The translations under genes and the position numbers were made by a program. A DNA stretch of 64,000 nt from Cyanobacteria bacterium REEB67 (lineage in GTDB: Bacteria; Cyanobacteriota; Vampirovibrionia; Obscuribacterales; Obscuribacteraceae). Positions 42,846 through 52,181 of this stretch are shown piece by piece; position 1 is the first letter of the stretch, and each line of letters opens with the position of its first letter. The notes beneath the pieces are model-generated. The model was not told where the DNA came from. It searched no databases and worked only from the letters and a program-made list of their open reading frames with translations. The stretch spans positions 38,686 to 102,685 of the forward strand of contig JAGXAB010000014.1 in assembly GCA_018971775.1 (NCBI GenBank), given 5' to 3'.

Positions 42846-43777
42846 ATGCGGGCGTTTTTACCGCAATCCGGACAGAAGAAGAAGGATGGCGCAATCTGCG
42901 ATTGGCAATGAGGACAGGCACGCAGGCCGGACTCTTGCTCTTTGGTTGGGTAGCGCCCGGCCATGATTTCTTTGTATTGCTTGGTCTGTGACCAGTCTTT
43001 GATTTCTTTGGCGCGATAGACCGAAAGAGGGTGCGTCAGGAAAGTTTCGAAAAGCAATTTGTAGAACTTATTCAAGCTTGAATAATCGATGTCCTGGTAG
43101 CTCTCGGCTTGACGCAAAAACTCTTCCGGATCGATTTGTTCGGCCAGGGCTTTGGAGCCGCATGCCAGCTTCATATGCACATGCACAGAGGTGGTGACAT
43201 TTTGCGAGACGAGGAGCTCGGCGCGGTCGGCGGTCAATTCTGATTTTCGATACCAGTCGAAGAGAGCGACTCGCAGGGCGAGATTGGCCAGTCCCTGAAT
43301 CGGTACGAACTGGTGCGTTACTAGAATGATCAGCATGGCAAGCGTGCGGTAGAGCACGTGACCGGCCTTGATATGACCCATTTCGTGGCCGATGATCGCC
43401 AGCAATTCTTCTTCGGTGAAGAGATCGACGAGCGAGGAGTGCAGAACGATGAACGGACGGTCGACGCCGAAAGTGTAGGCATTGACCATCGGATTGTTTG
43501 TAATGAAGACGTCCGGCTCATGAATATCGAGGATATCGGCCGCTTCACGCACCAGTTTATAGATGTTTTTGCACTGCTTGGGACCGACGTGGATGGCCTG
43601 ACCCATCAACTGAATGCGCATGTAGCGCTCCCAGCCAAATTCGACCAGTTTATGCACGACTTTATCGAGGACCGGCACTTTGCGCAGGGCGTCGAGGGCG
43701 GCGCGGTCGGCCGGGTGCTCGAAGGCATTGGACGACATCCGGGGAAAGCGACGACGGGTAAGTGTCTCAGCGGTCAT
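42842..43777 (-). CDS. M48-family zinc metallopeptidase with C-terminal zinc ribbon
   Basis: 311 aa, start supported by TGAGGT 8 nt upstream. Zinc peptidase motif HEMGH (131-135) with hydrophobic helix after it (LYRTLAMLIILVTHQFV) and LTADRAEL later, the third zinc ligand Glu region (SELTADRA). N-terminal part resembles the M48 family VFITNNPMVNAYTFGVDRP. The C-terminus adds a CPHC-x(11)-CPDC zinc ribbon. The single membrane stretch suggests membrane-associated proteolysis or quality control like HtpX/YcaL. Convergent with the small gene above. Confidence 0.88.
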   Translation of the reverse strand: MTAETLTRRRFPRMSSNAFEHPADRAALDALRKVPVLDKVVHKLVEFGWERYMRIQLMGQAIHVGPKQCKNIYKLVREAADILDIHEPDVFITNNPMVNAYTFGVDRPFIVLHSSLVDLFTEEELLAIIGHEMGHIKAGHVLYRTLAMLIILVTHQFVPIQGLANLALRVALFDWYRKSELTADRAELLVSQNVTTSVHVHMKLACGSKALAEQIDPEEFLRQAESYQDIDYSSLNKFYKLLFETFLTHPLSVYRAKEIKDWSQTKQYKEIMAGRYPTKEQESGLRACPHCQSQIAPSFFFCPDCGKNARI

Positions 43778-43840
43778 AGATAAACCTCATTTGTCTGGTC
43801 CAAGTCCACACATTGAATTTACCCACTTTCTAAATTGAAA

Positions 43841-45160
43841 CTAGTCTACGAGGGCAAGTTCAGCCAAATCTTTGTCTTGTATTAATGCTTGAGCCGATTG
43901 ATCATCGAGTCCTGCGCCGATGGCCGTATCGGCCGCAGTCTCCGGCCTTTTTGCCGTACCGGCCGTATCGTCGAATACGCCTTCCCAGCGGGCAAGCACT
44001 ACAGAAGCCAGACAATTGCCAAAAACGTTAACTGAGGTGCGGGCCATGTCCATCAGAGTGTCCACGCCCAGAATAAGGGCCACACCCGACAGGGGCAGGT
44101 TGAAGGAGGCCAGGGTGCCGGCCAGGATAACCAGGGAGGCCCTCGGTACGGCGGCAACGCCCTTGCTGGTCAGCATCAAGGTGAGCAGCATCAATATCTG
44201 CTGGCCGATTGGCATGTGCACGCCGGCGGCCTGGGCGACAAACAGGGCCGCGACGGAGAGATAAAGAGTGGTGCCGTCCAGATTGAAGGTATAGCCTAGT
44301 GGCAGAACGAAGCCAACCACGGGCTTGGGCACGCCGATGTCTTCCATGGCTTGCAGGGCCTTCGGCAGAGCCGCTACCGAGCTCGTCGTGGAGAAAGCCA
44401 GCCAGAAAGGTTCTTTTACGGCCATGAGAAACTTGCGGATCGGCACGCGGGTGAAATAAGCGACCGGACCGAGTACACAGACGATAAATATGACCAGGGC
44501 CAGATAAAGTGTGCCGACCAGTTTGCCCAGTGAAAAGAGGACGTCGGTGCCCTGTTCGCCCACTGTCTTAGCCATAGCGCAAGCTACAGCCAGGGGGGCG
44601 ATCTTCATGATGAAGCCGGTATATTTGAAAAGTACTTCGGACAATGACTGGCAAAGAGTGACAATCTGAGTTGCTTTGGCGGCGCGCACACCGAGGGCGA
44701 AGATGATCGTGAAGACGACGATTTGCAAAACGTCGCCCCGAGCCATGGCGTCGAAAATGCTGGTTGGAAATATGTGTGTGACAAAGTCGGCGGCCTGCGG
44801 TGTTTTGCTGACCAGATCCTTGGCTGCTTCGGTATTTACACCGCTCAGGTTGACTCCCGCTCCCGGTTGCAGGACGTTGACGAGGACGAGGCCGACAATC
44901 AGAGCGAGGGTGGTGATTGCTTCAAAATAGATAAAACATTTTGCTGAGAGCCGGCCGACATTGTTGCCGTGACCGTCGGCGATACCAACCACGAGGGTGG
45001 CAAAAACGAGCGGACCGATGATTGTTTTAATCAGGCGCAAGAAAATGTCAGCGCCTGGACCCATTGCCGCTCCCACTGCCGGAAAGTAAGCGCCGATGAC
45101 GATACCGACAAGGAGGCCGATAAAAATCTGGCCTGTCAGGCCGGGAGGCTTAATTTTCAA
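43841..45160 (-). CDS. Sodium:dicarboxylate/glutamate symporter (DAACS)
   Basis: 439 aa from a TTG start (AGGA upstream). Eight membrane helices with re-entrant hairpins typical of GltPh/DctA. Marks: FSTTSSVAALP (HP1 Ser-rich tip), GYTFNLDGTTLYLSVAALFVAQ (TM7 NMDGT-like motif, here NLDGT), and GVDTLMDMARTSVNVFGN (TM8 substrate-binding region). It imports C4-dicarboxylates or acidic amino acids with Na+ or protons. The C-terminal tail of 35 residues is polar. Clear family assignment; substrate not certain. Confidence 0.93.
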   Translation of the reverse strand: MKIKPPGLTGQIFIGLLVGIVIGAYFPAVGAAMGPGADIFLRLIKTIIGPLVFATLVVGIADGHGNNVGRLSAKCFIYFEAITTLALIVGLVLVNVLQPGAGVNLSGVNTEAAKDLVSKTPQAADFVTHIFPTSIFDAMARGDVLQIVVFTIIFALGVRAAKATQIVTLCQSLSEVLFKYTGFIMKIAPLAVACAMAKTVGEQGTDVLFSLGKLVGTLYLALVIFIVCVLGPVAYFTRVPIRKFLMAVKEPFWLAFSTTSSVAALPKALQAMEDIGVPKPVVGFVLPLGYTFNLDGTTLYLSVAALFVAQAAGVHMPIGQQILMLLTLMLTSKGVAAVPRASLVILAGTLASFNLPLSGVALILGVDTLMDMARTSVNVFGNCLASVVLARWEGVFDDTAGTAKRPETAADTAIGAGLDDQSAQALIQDKDLAELALVD

Positions 45161-45203
45161 AGTCTCTGCTTCCTATCATATGGATTTATGTATGGTGATC
45201 AGG

Positions 45204-47453
45204 TTAGCTCAGGGTGAGGATTTCCAACCCGCGGCCGGCCAGGACTGCCATCTGATCTTTAATTGTTACCGAGGAGACACCTTCAATCACAGCCAGAGTC
45301 GTTAAGACCTGCGGATTGATTTTGTTGGCGAATGAGCATATAGATGCTACGTCTTTACCCTCTAAATTACGACCAACCGCAACCGCTTTGCTGCCTGAAA
45401 CGGCCAGTGCAACGCCATCGCTGGGTAGATTAATTGACCCTAAGACACGCAGGTCCTTATCTTCGCGGGACATGACGACAAAAAAGCCCTGCGAATTCTG
45501 GTCGACTGTCGTAGCGATAATTACGTCGTCACCGATTGCTACATCGCGAACGGCGAGATTGTCGAAATGGTGAGAGCCGATTAATTCAGGCGTCGGCGAA
45601 AGAACAATCTTCTTGACCGCTTCATTTGCCGAGGCTGCTTTGCTGCCATTAGACTTGCCGTTATCTGCGGCCTTTGCACCACCGGCGGTGGCGGGCCTGG
45701 CGTCGCTCTTATTCGAGCTTGGTAGGGCGGCGGTATTCGGCACGCCTGTAGAGCCGGCTGTCATAGAAGCACTTGCTGCCGAGCCGGCCGTTGATATTGT
45801 TGGATTTGCCGCCGCCGATGGGCCGGTGCGATAGAGGGCGACATCATTCAAACCGGAGAGGAGGAGCATACCGTTGTAAGCCTGGCAATGATTGAAAATA
45901 CCGGGTACTTCAAAGGGGGCGTCGGCACTCATACTGTTTGAATAGACTTTGATGCGCGTTACCCGCGTTGTTTTTTCCTGGGACTTCAAGGCAAATGCCG
46001 TTTTTGTCGAATTATCAAAGCAAACGTGAGACGCTTGTATCTTGAGAGTCGCGGCCGTTTCGCGCAGCTTGTCCATTTTGCGCAGGGCCAATTCTTCTCG
46101 CGAGAGGCAGAGCACAAACGAACCGGCTCCCACGATTGATTTGATGGCGGCGTCCGGATCTGCCCAGTTGATCAGCGATGGACGCTCCGGCTTGGCGATG
46201 CTGTAGAGCTGTAGTTGAGCACCGGCAAGGACGACAAGATCGCCCCAACTTGCTACCCCGGCCGCTGAAAGGCGAGGAATGCTGTATGTCTGGCCCAGGG
46301 CCAGGCCTTCTTTGCCGCGACTGAGCATGGTCACGCCAGACCAACCGGCGGCTACATACGCGGTGCCTTCTTTCATCACCACTGTGCCTTTGCTTGCGCC
46401 TTCGCCCTTGCTGCTCGGCAGCTTCAACTCCTGTTGCTTGATCAGAGTGCGGCTGCGATCGCAGCCAAGCAGAACGACTGTGCGCTCGCCGTTCGCTTCG
46501 CCGAGCAGCATAAACTGATCGCCTTTGGGAGAAGCGGCTGCTGAAAAAACCGAAGTGAGACTGCCCAGGCTGAGAGCGCCGGCACCCTGTCCGCTGTTTT
46601 TCAAAGCGATGGCGCGCACCTGGCAGGAGTGACCACCGGTCGAATCGCTGCCGGCGACAATGAGTGTGTCTTTGTAGCGCGCCATGACGCGACAGTCACC
46701 ATTGATGGTGACACTGTTGCGGATGGTGGGCGAGGTGGGATTGCTGAGATCGACCAGATCGACTTGCGAATTGCCGCCATTAGAGGAGGAGAGGATGACC
46801 AGTTGTCTTTCCTGCAGGTCGACGCGACGCACCGGATTTTGCACAGTCAGGCTGGCTAAGTAGGTCGGTTCGCTGCCGCTGCTTCTTTTAGGAGCACTGT
46901 ATATGGAGGCAATGTGCTCTCCCGAAGAGGAGATGCCTGAGATGCAAATCATGTCGTTGCCGGCACAGATGGCGGTGCCTTCGGTGAAACGATTGATTAC
47001 TGTCTGGTTGACGATGGTCGGAGTGGCCGGCGATGTCAGCGAAATCGTCACCAGGTGCACGACCGGTTCCTGATTTTCGTTTTCCTTATAAACTAGACCG
47101 TAAGCGGTTTGCAGGCCAAAAGAAAAGTCGATCACTTTGGTGGCTATACCGTTCAGTTCACCGATGATTTTGAGCGAGCTCTTCTCTCCGGCCGTATGAT
47201 GCAGGTCGACGACGGCCAGCCGGCCGAAGTCGTCTGTGAAGCAGAGATAGCCTTTTCCGATGATGCCGACATGATCCGGCATGATCGCCGGTGCCCAATC
47301 TTCGCGTGAGAGGCTATGCGGACCGACCAGGAGCGGTGTGCGCGGTGTTTTTTTTGCATCGGCGGCAAGCGGCTGGATAAAAGGATTGGCCAGTTCGCCG
47401 GCTGTGACCAGACCACCGAGAGAAGCGAAAAGGAAGGAACGCCGAGAGAGCAT
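45204..47453 (-). CDS. Tat-exported propeller-like protein
   Basis: 749 aa. The N-terminus MLSRRSFLFASLGGLVTAG has a twin-arginine motif (SRRSFLF), so it should be exported folded. The rest is rich in repeating beta units with the pattern of LVIVD/WD-like propellers (VAIKNSGQGAGALSLGSL; SVTINGDCRVMARYKDTLIV; GVALAVSGSKAVAVGRNLEG), interrupted by a Ser/Ala/Gly linker at about residues 560-615. No catalytic motif is evident. No ribosome site is near the ATG. Possibly a periplasmic binding or adhesion protein. Confidence 0.65.
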   Translation of the reverse strand: MLSRRSFLFASLGGLVTAGELANPFIQPLAADAKKTPRTPLLVGPHSLSREDWAPAIMPDHVGIIGKGYLCFTDDFGRLAVVDLHHTAGEKSSLKIIGELNGIATKVIDFSFGLQTAYGLVYKENENQEPVVHLVTISLTSPATPTIVNQTVINRFTEGTAICAGNDMICISGISSSGEHIASIYSAPKRSSGSEPTYLASLTVQNPVRRVDLQERQLVILSSSNGGNSQVDLVDLSNPTSPTIRNSVTINGDCRVMARYKDTLIVAGSDSTGGHSCQVRAIALKNSGQGAGALSLGSLTSVFSAAASPKGDQFMLLGEANGERTVVLLGCDRSRTLIKQQELKLPSSKGEGASKGTVVMKEGTAYVAAGWSGVTMLSRGKEGLALGQTYSIPRLSAAGVASWGDLVVLAGAQLQLYSIAKPERPSLINWADPDAAIKSIVGAGSFVLCLSREELALRKMDKLRETAATLKIQASHVCFDNSTKTAFALKSQEKTTRVTRIKVYSNSMSADAPFEVPGIFNHCQAYNGMLLLSGLNDVALYRTGPSAAANPTISTAGSAASASMTAGSTGVPNTAALPSSNKSDARPATAGGAKAADNGKSNGSKAASANEAVKKIVLSPTPELIGSHHFDNLAVRDVAIGDDVIIATTVDQNSQGFFVVMSREDKDLRVLGSINLPSDGVALAVSGSKAVAVGRNLEGKDVASICSFANKINPQVLTTLAVIEGVSSVTIKDQMAVLAGRGLEILTLS

Positions 47454-47528
47454 GTCGTTTGGAGCTTTCTATAGTTAAACTGGAATCGACTCGGGTGCGA
47501 ATGTTTGGTCCTGGCAAGATCTGAAAAT

Positions 47529-47783
47529 CTAGAACAGAGAACTCAGCATCTTGTTGAGGAAACCAACTAAAAGCATTACCACAATCGGCGAAATATCGAT
47601 ATTGCCGATCGGCGGGATCACTTTTTGGATCGGTGCCATAATTGGACGGATGATATTGTCCAGGTACGAAACTGGAGGTTCGCGGCGATTGATGTTGGGA
47701 AACCAGCTCAACAAGCACCAGATGAATAATGCCATGCTGAACAACTGGAGTACACCGCTTAAAATATGCGCGACTGCGTTCAT
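47529..47783 (-). CDS. YggT-family membrane protein
   Basis: 84 aa from the ATG at 47783, the one after GAAGGGCATGAA; an upstream start would add 18 residues without a ribosome site. Two membrane segments (SGVLQLFSMALFIWCLLSW and ISPIVVMLLVGFLNKML) joined by a loop with the YggT motif (YLDNIIRPIMAPIQKVIPPIG). YggT proteins take part in cell division or osmotic tolerance in bacteria and in chloroplast biology. It is divergent from thiL. Confidence 0.85.
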   Translation of the reverse strand: MNAVAHILSGVLQLFSMALFIWCLLSWFPNINRREPPVSYLDNIIRPIMAPIQKVIPPIGNIDISPIVVMLLVGFLNKMLSSLF

Positions 47784-47848
47784 TTCATGCCCTTCACTAC
47801 TAAGCCTATATTGGCAGATTGTATCACCTGGATGCAAAGATTTGGATT

Positions 47849-48889
47849 ATGACCGGCGAACGCCAACTTATTAAGAAAATCAAGGATTGGACCGGCAGTG
47901 CCAAAATCGGCGACGATTGTGCCGTGCTGCCCGCTTGCGCCGCCGCCACTGTGGTCAGTTCAGACATGCTGGTCGAAGGCCGGCATTTCAGTCTGGCCTA
48001 CAGAGACTTCGAAAGTCTGGGCTGGAAAAGCTGTGCCGTAAATTTGAGCGATATTGCCGCCATGGCCGGTCGGCCTCGTCATCTGACTATTTCTCTGGCA
48101 CTTCCCGCTTATGTCGCCGAGGCCGATTTGCAAAGTTTCTATCAAGGTTTCAGCCGTTGTGCCAGGACCTATGGCGCGGAAATAGTCGGCGGCGACTTGA
48201 CCGGGGGCGATAGTCTGGTCATTTCCATCACAGTCATCGGCGAAGCGCCTGCTTCCGGTGCCTTGCTGCGTTCCGGCGCCCGCCCTGGCGACAGCGTAAT
48301 CGTCAGCGGTACATTTGGAGCGAGCGCCCTCGGTCTAAAAATATTGCAGGCCCTGGGCGATCAAGGCCGCCGGCCTGCCTTTTCGCCGGCGCGCAAAGCG
48401 CTGGTCCAGGCGCATCTGCGTCCGCAGCCTCGCTTTGCCGAAGCTTTTGCCCTGGTCGAGATTTGCGGTAATCGGGCCGCCTTGATGGACGCCAGCGATG
48501 GCCTTGCCGACGCCCTTTATCAAATCTGCGAAGCGAGTCATGTTTCGATGCAAATCAACCAGGACCTGATCCCGATTGCCGCTGCTGTGCGCAGCGAGGC
48601 GGCCGCTTTTGCTTGTGATCCGCTACAACTTGCTCTCTATGGCGGCGAGGATTATGAGCTTGTCGCCTGTCTCGGTACATCGGCGGATGAGACTGATAAT
48701 GGGGCTGGCAATGGGCCGGAGCCTTCGATTGATTTTCTTGAAGGTGGCTTGCCATTTATAACAATCGGCAGGGTGGTAAGTCAAAACGAGCCGGGCAAGC
48801 CAAAAGTAGAGCTGCTCAGCGGCCGGGGCGCGGCTGAAAAAACTGTCGCTTGCGTCGACTTAAGCAATTGCTATCAGCATTTCTGCTAA
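47849..48889 (+). CDS. thiL: Thiamine-monophosphate kinase
   Basis: 346 aa from the ATG at 47849; a start 30 nt upstream is also open. ThiL phosphorylates thiamine phosphate to the active diphosphate, the last step of thiamine synthesis. Marks: IGDDCAVLPA (Mg-binding Asp pair), SSDMLVEGRHF, NLSDIAAMAGRPR, GGDLTGGDSLVISITVIG and ASDGLADAL; end GGEDYELV. These are the PurM-like family motifs in order, at expected length. First gene of a co-directional series thiL-folD-cinA. Confidence 0.93.
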   Translation: MTGERQLIKKIKDWTGSAKIGDDCAVLPACAAATVVSSDMLVEGRHFSLAYRDFESLGWKSCAVNLSDIAAMAGRPRHLTISLALPAYVAEADLQSFYQGFSRCARTYGAEIVGGDLTGGDSLVISITVIGEAPASGALLRSGARPGDSVIVSGTFGASALGLKILQALGDQGRRPAFSPARKALVQAHLRPQPRFAEAFALVEICGNRAALMDASDGLADALYQICEASHVSMQINQDLIPIAAAVRSEAAAFACDPLQLALYGGEDYELVACLGTSADETDNGAGNGPEPSIDFLEGGLPFITIGRVVSQNEPGKPKVELLSGRGAAEKTVACVDLSNCYQHFC

Positions 48890-48919
48890 ATTAGCCTGGA
48901 GCTTTTGCAGGGAAAAATC

Positions 48920-49822
48920 GTGGAACAAGCAGTACTTTCTAAAAAAATTATTGACGGCAAGCTGGTAGCAAAAGAAGTGCGTGAAGACCTTCAGAAAGAA
49001 GTGCTTGCCGCCACCGAAAAATACGGACGCAAGCCCGGTCTGGCCGTGGTCTTGATCGGCGACAATCCGGCTTCGCATACCTATGTTAAAAATAAAGTGA
49101 CGGCCTGTAAAAATGTCGGCATCGAAAGTTTTCTTTTGCAATACGAAAAAGACGTCGACGAGCAAACCGTCATCGACATCGTCCACAAGCTCAACGCCGA
49201 TCCGCTCGTGGACGGCATCTTGATTCAGTTGCCCCTGCCCAAGCATCTGCCCACCCAGGAAATACTCTCGCTCATCGACTCGGATAAAGATGTCGATGGC
49301 CTGACCGCCATCAATCTCGGTCGCCTCGCCCGTGGTGATGAAGGCCTTTTCCCCTGCACACCGATGGGCATCATGCGCTTGCTCGAGCACTACAAAGTGC
49401 CGGTTAAAGGCAAAAATGTAGTTGTGCTCGGCCGCTCGCATCTGGTCGGCAAGCCGGTGGCTCTGATGCTTCTGGCCAAGGATGCCACTGTGACGATTTG
49501 CCACAGCAAGACAGCGCATCTTCCCGAAGTCTGCCGCCAGGCCGATGTCCTTGTCGCCGCTTGCGGTCAGCCGGAGATGGTCAAGGGTGATTGGGTAAAA
49601 GACGGCGCAGTCGTCATCGACGTTGGTACGACGCGCGTCGAAAATGCCGACGGCACCTCATCCTTGAAAGGTGACGTCGAATTTGACAAGGCCTCGGCCA
49701 AGGCCTCGCTCATTACTCCGGTGCCGGGTGGTGTCGGACCGATGACCATTGCCCTCTTGCTTGTCAACACCTTCAAATCATTCACCATGCGCATGCAAGC
49801 GGCCAAGCAAAGCAAAAGCTAG
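48920..49822 (+). CDS. folD: Methylenetetrahydrofolate dehydrogenase / cyclohydrolase
   Basis: 300 aa from the GTG at 48920 (AGGGAAAA just before); a TTG at 48905 is possible. FolD makes 10-formyl-THF from methylene-THF in one-carbon metabolism. Marks: VLIGDNPASHTYVKNK (catalytic Lys), VDGILIQLPLP, KDVDGLTAINLGRL, FPCTPMGIM, VVLGRSHLVGKP (NADP fold), ATVTICHSKT, TPVPGGVGPMT. Length as in the family. Followed with no gap by a membrane protein gene. Confidence 0.96.
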   Translation: MEQAVLSKKIIDGKLVAKEVREDLQKEVLAATEKYGRKPGLAVVLIGDNPASHTYVKNKVTACKNVGIESFLLQYEKDVDEQTVIDIVHKLNADPLVDGILIQLPLPKHLPTQEILSLIDSDKDVDGLTAINLGRLARGDEGLFPCTPMGIMRLLEHYKVPVKGKNVVVLGRSHLVGKPVALMLLAKDATVTICHSKTAHLPEVCRQADVLVAACGQPEMVKGDWVKDGAVVIDVGTTRVENADGTSSLKGDVEFDKASAKASLITPVPGGVGPMTIALLLVNTFKSFTMRMQAAKQSKS

Positions 49823-50449
49823 ATGAGCGCGCCGAACAGCAATGTAAAAATCCCGGCCTGGATGACCGTTCTGGCCGCTCTGGCCGGTCTGTTCATTGTC
49901 GCTCTGGGCGTGGGCGGTGTTTATGGCATTTCCTGGACGCGCACCGCGATGCTCAATGCTGTCAAGCCAGATTATATGCAGGCGGCTCTCAAGCGCATAG
50001 GCGATTTCCCTGACAACCTGATTGGCCCCGGGCAAACCGTCTATCATCCGGTCATGGGCGGTCGCCTGCCGTTGTCCGAAACCGATGCCATCGCCTTCGA
50101 CGAAAAATCCCCAAAGCTGCAATTTGTCGTGGCGCGCTACTTCAGTCTGAGCTCGGATCCGGACGCTGTCGAAGAAATAGACAATCTTTACGAGAAGCCG
50201 CTGCTTATGCCGCTCATTACAGCTCGCTTCGTCTCCATCGTCGATAAGGGGCAGGCGGACATTGCCGGTCACAAATTTCATTACGAGACCGTCTTACTGA
50301 AAGATGACAAAGACGCTTCATACAAAGGTATGATTGGTTGTATGGCGATTGGCCGCAAAGTAGTAATGGTGGAGGCTGCGACCCCTGCAGCCGGCACTCT
50401 GGATTTGAATTTTTTGTTGGATTTTTTACGAAAAGCGCGCGCCTTTTGA
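49823..50449 (+). CDS. Single-pass membrane protein, unknown
   Basis: 208 aa, ATG directly following the folD stop, so the two are translationally coupled. One membrane segment at about 13-38 (WMTVLAALAGLFIVALGVGG) then a soluble C-terminal part (alpha/beta; FVVARYFSLSSDPDAV, KFHYETVLLKDDK, KVVMVEAATPA). No family recognised. Placement beside folD and cinA has no obvious functional reason. Confidence 0.7.
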   Translation: MSAPNSNVKIPAWMTVLAALAGLFIVALGVGGVYGISWTRTAMLNAVKPDYMQAALKRIGDFPDNLIGPGQTVYHPVMGGRLPLSETDAIAFDEKSPKLQFVVARYFSLSSDPDAVEEIDNLYEKPLLMPLITARFVSIVDKGQADIAGHKFHYETVLLKDDKDASYKGMIGCMAIGRKVVMVEAATPAAGTLDLNFLLDFLRKARAF

Positions 50450-50523
50450 CGTTTCTTATTTAGTCGGAGCAGCCAAGTGCTTATACTAATGAAAACGCCC
50501 GGTCCCAAGGAGATTACAAAGTT

Positions 50524-50679
50524 ATGAGCTCAGAGACTCATCAAGACCCCTCACAAAAATGGCTGATCTTTTTCTTTGCCTGTTTTGCCAGCTCGGTTTT
50601 GGCCATCGGCGTCTGGGCTTGCTTTTGCTACGACGTCAATAAAGTCGAGGCCCCGGTCGCTGCGGGCGGTCATCACTAG
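50524..50679 (+). CDS. 51-aa single-pass membrane protein
   Basis: The ATG is 10 nt after AAGGAG. The protein has a polar start (MSSETHQDPSQKW), one membrane segment with several aromatic and Cys residues (LIFFFACFASSVLAIGVWAC) and a short Gly/His tail ending GGHH. It resembles small cytochrome-linked or stress-response peptides in architecture only. Position between folD region and cinA on the same strand supports it being real. Confidence 0.6.
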   Translation: MSSETHQDPSQKWLIFFFACFASSVLAIGVWACFCYDVNKVEAPVAAGGHH

Positions 50680-50734
50680 ATTTTTCTAGTTATTCTAGTC
50701 CTTTTTAATCCTCTGTCGACAATCGGGGTGTAGG

Positions 50735-52063
50735 GTGGCTAAAGCCGAGGTTCTTTGCATTGGCACCGAGCTTCTTCTGGGCGATGTCCTCGACACCAAT
50801 TCGCAATACCTGGCCCAGCAGCTCGCTTTGCTGGGCCTGAACTGTTTTTATCGAGTCACTGTCGGTGACAATGTCGGTCGCATACTTGATTGCATTGTTA
50901 CCGCCTTGCGGCGCTCCGATATCTTGATTACTTCGGGCGGCCTCGGGCCTACCGCCGACGACCTGACCACCGAGTGTCTCGCCCAGGTCTTCAATGCTCC
51001 TCTTGAGACCGACCAGCAGGTACTGGCTTTTATCGAGAGTCTTTTTGCCGCTCGCAATATCAAAATGCCAAAGACTAATGCAAAGCAGGCTCTGCGACCC
51101 CGCGGTGCCGACATCCTGCCCAATCCGGTCGGTACGGCACCGGGCATGATCTGGCGCCTTGGTCCGGAAGAGCTCGCCCTGATCGGCATCGAAGCGGATC
51201 AAAGTGGGCAGTGGCCGGTCAAAACCATTCTTACATTCCCTGGTGTGCCCCGAGAGCTCAAAGGCATGTGGGAGGAAACCGCCCGCGGTTATCTGGAAAA
51301 GACTTATGCCGGCGGCACGATCTGGTCGACCGAGCTCAAACATTACGGCATCGGCGAATCGGCTCTGGCTGAAAAATTCGCCCATCTGCTCGATCTGGCC
51401 AATCCTTCAGTGGCGCCTTACGCGGGCAACTGGGAATGCCGGCTGAGAGTGGCTGCCAAAGCAAACAGCGTCGTGGAGGCCCAGGCTCTGGCCCAACCGG
51501 TGATTGATGAAATCAAGGCCGGCAGTGGTGTGACCTGTTACGGCCATGACGGCGATACTCTAGAATCGGTTGTTGGTGAGCTTTTGAGCGCACAGAGGCT
51601 GACCATTGCCCTGGCCGAATCCTGCACCGGCGGCCTGATCAGCGAGCGTCTGACCGGCATACCGGGCAGCTCTCGCTATATAATGCTTAATGCCGTCACC
51701 TACAGCGCCGAGGCCAAGCAAAAGCTGCTCGGTGTGAGCGCTGAATTGCTGGCCGCCCATGGCGCCGTCAGCCCCGAGTGCGCAAAAGCAATGGCTGAGG
51801 GCATTCGCGCTGTTTCCGGCTGCGATATCGGTCTGAGCGTCACTGGCATAGCCGGTCCGGACGGCGGCAGTGAGGAGAAACCGGTCGGCCTGGTCTACCT
51901 TGGCTTGAGTGTTGGTCAGAAGACGGGCGAACCGCTCTATTTCGCTCGCACATTGAGGCTGGGCAAGCGTCTTGGCCGCAATGAAATTCGCTGGCGTACA
52001 GCTCAAGAAGCACTGAATATGGTGCGTCTCTATTTGATTTCACCCGAACATTTATCGGTCTGA
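50735..52063 (+). CDS. cinA: CinA-family protein (competence/damage-inducible; nicotinamide-nucleotide amidase)
   Basis: 442 aa, full length for CinA, from GTG 50735. N-terminal molybdopterin-binding-like domain (AEVLCIGTELLLGDVLDTNS; TSGGLGPTADDLT; RPRGADILPNPVGTAPGM) and C-terminal nicotinamide mononucleotide deamidase/amidase domain (IALAESCTGGLISERLTGIPGSS; SPECAKAMAEG; LSVTGIAGPDGGS). CinA removes pyridine nucleotide by-products and often sits with recA. No recA is here. Overlap-free, 56 nt after the small gene. Confidence 0.95.
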   Translation: MAKAEVLCIGTELLLGDVLDTNSQYLAQQLALLGLNCFYRVTVGDNVGRILDCIVTALRRSDILITSGGLGPTADDLTTECLAQVFNAPLETDQQVLAFIESLFAARNIKMPKTNAKQALRPRGADILPNPVGTAPGMIWRLGPEELALIGIEADQSGQWPVKTILTFPGVPRELKGMWEETARGYLEKTYAGGTIWSTELKHYGIGESALAEKFAHLLDLANPSVAPYAGNWECRLRVAAKANSVVEAQALAQPVIDEIKAGSGVTCYGHDGDTLESVVGELLSAQRLTIALAESCTGGLISERLTGIPGSSRYIMLNAVTYSAEAKQKLLGVSAELLAAHGAVSPECAKAMAEGIRAVSGCDIGLSVTGIAGPDGGSEEKPVGLVYLGLSVGQKTGEPLYFARTLRLGKRLGRNEIRWRTAQEALNMVRLYLISPEHLSV

Positions 52064-52181
52064 TTTAGAATGCCGCAAATCTGGGTATTTTAAAGTCGGA
52101 GTCCAGTGCGCCCAGTTAGCCCAGTTCCTACTTTGTCACCGATCAGTTTTCGCCGACTACCCATTTTTACCAGAAGTGTTT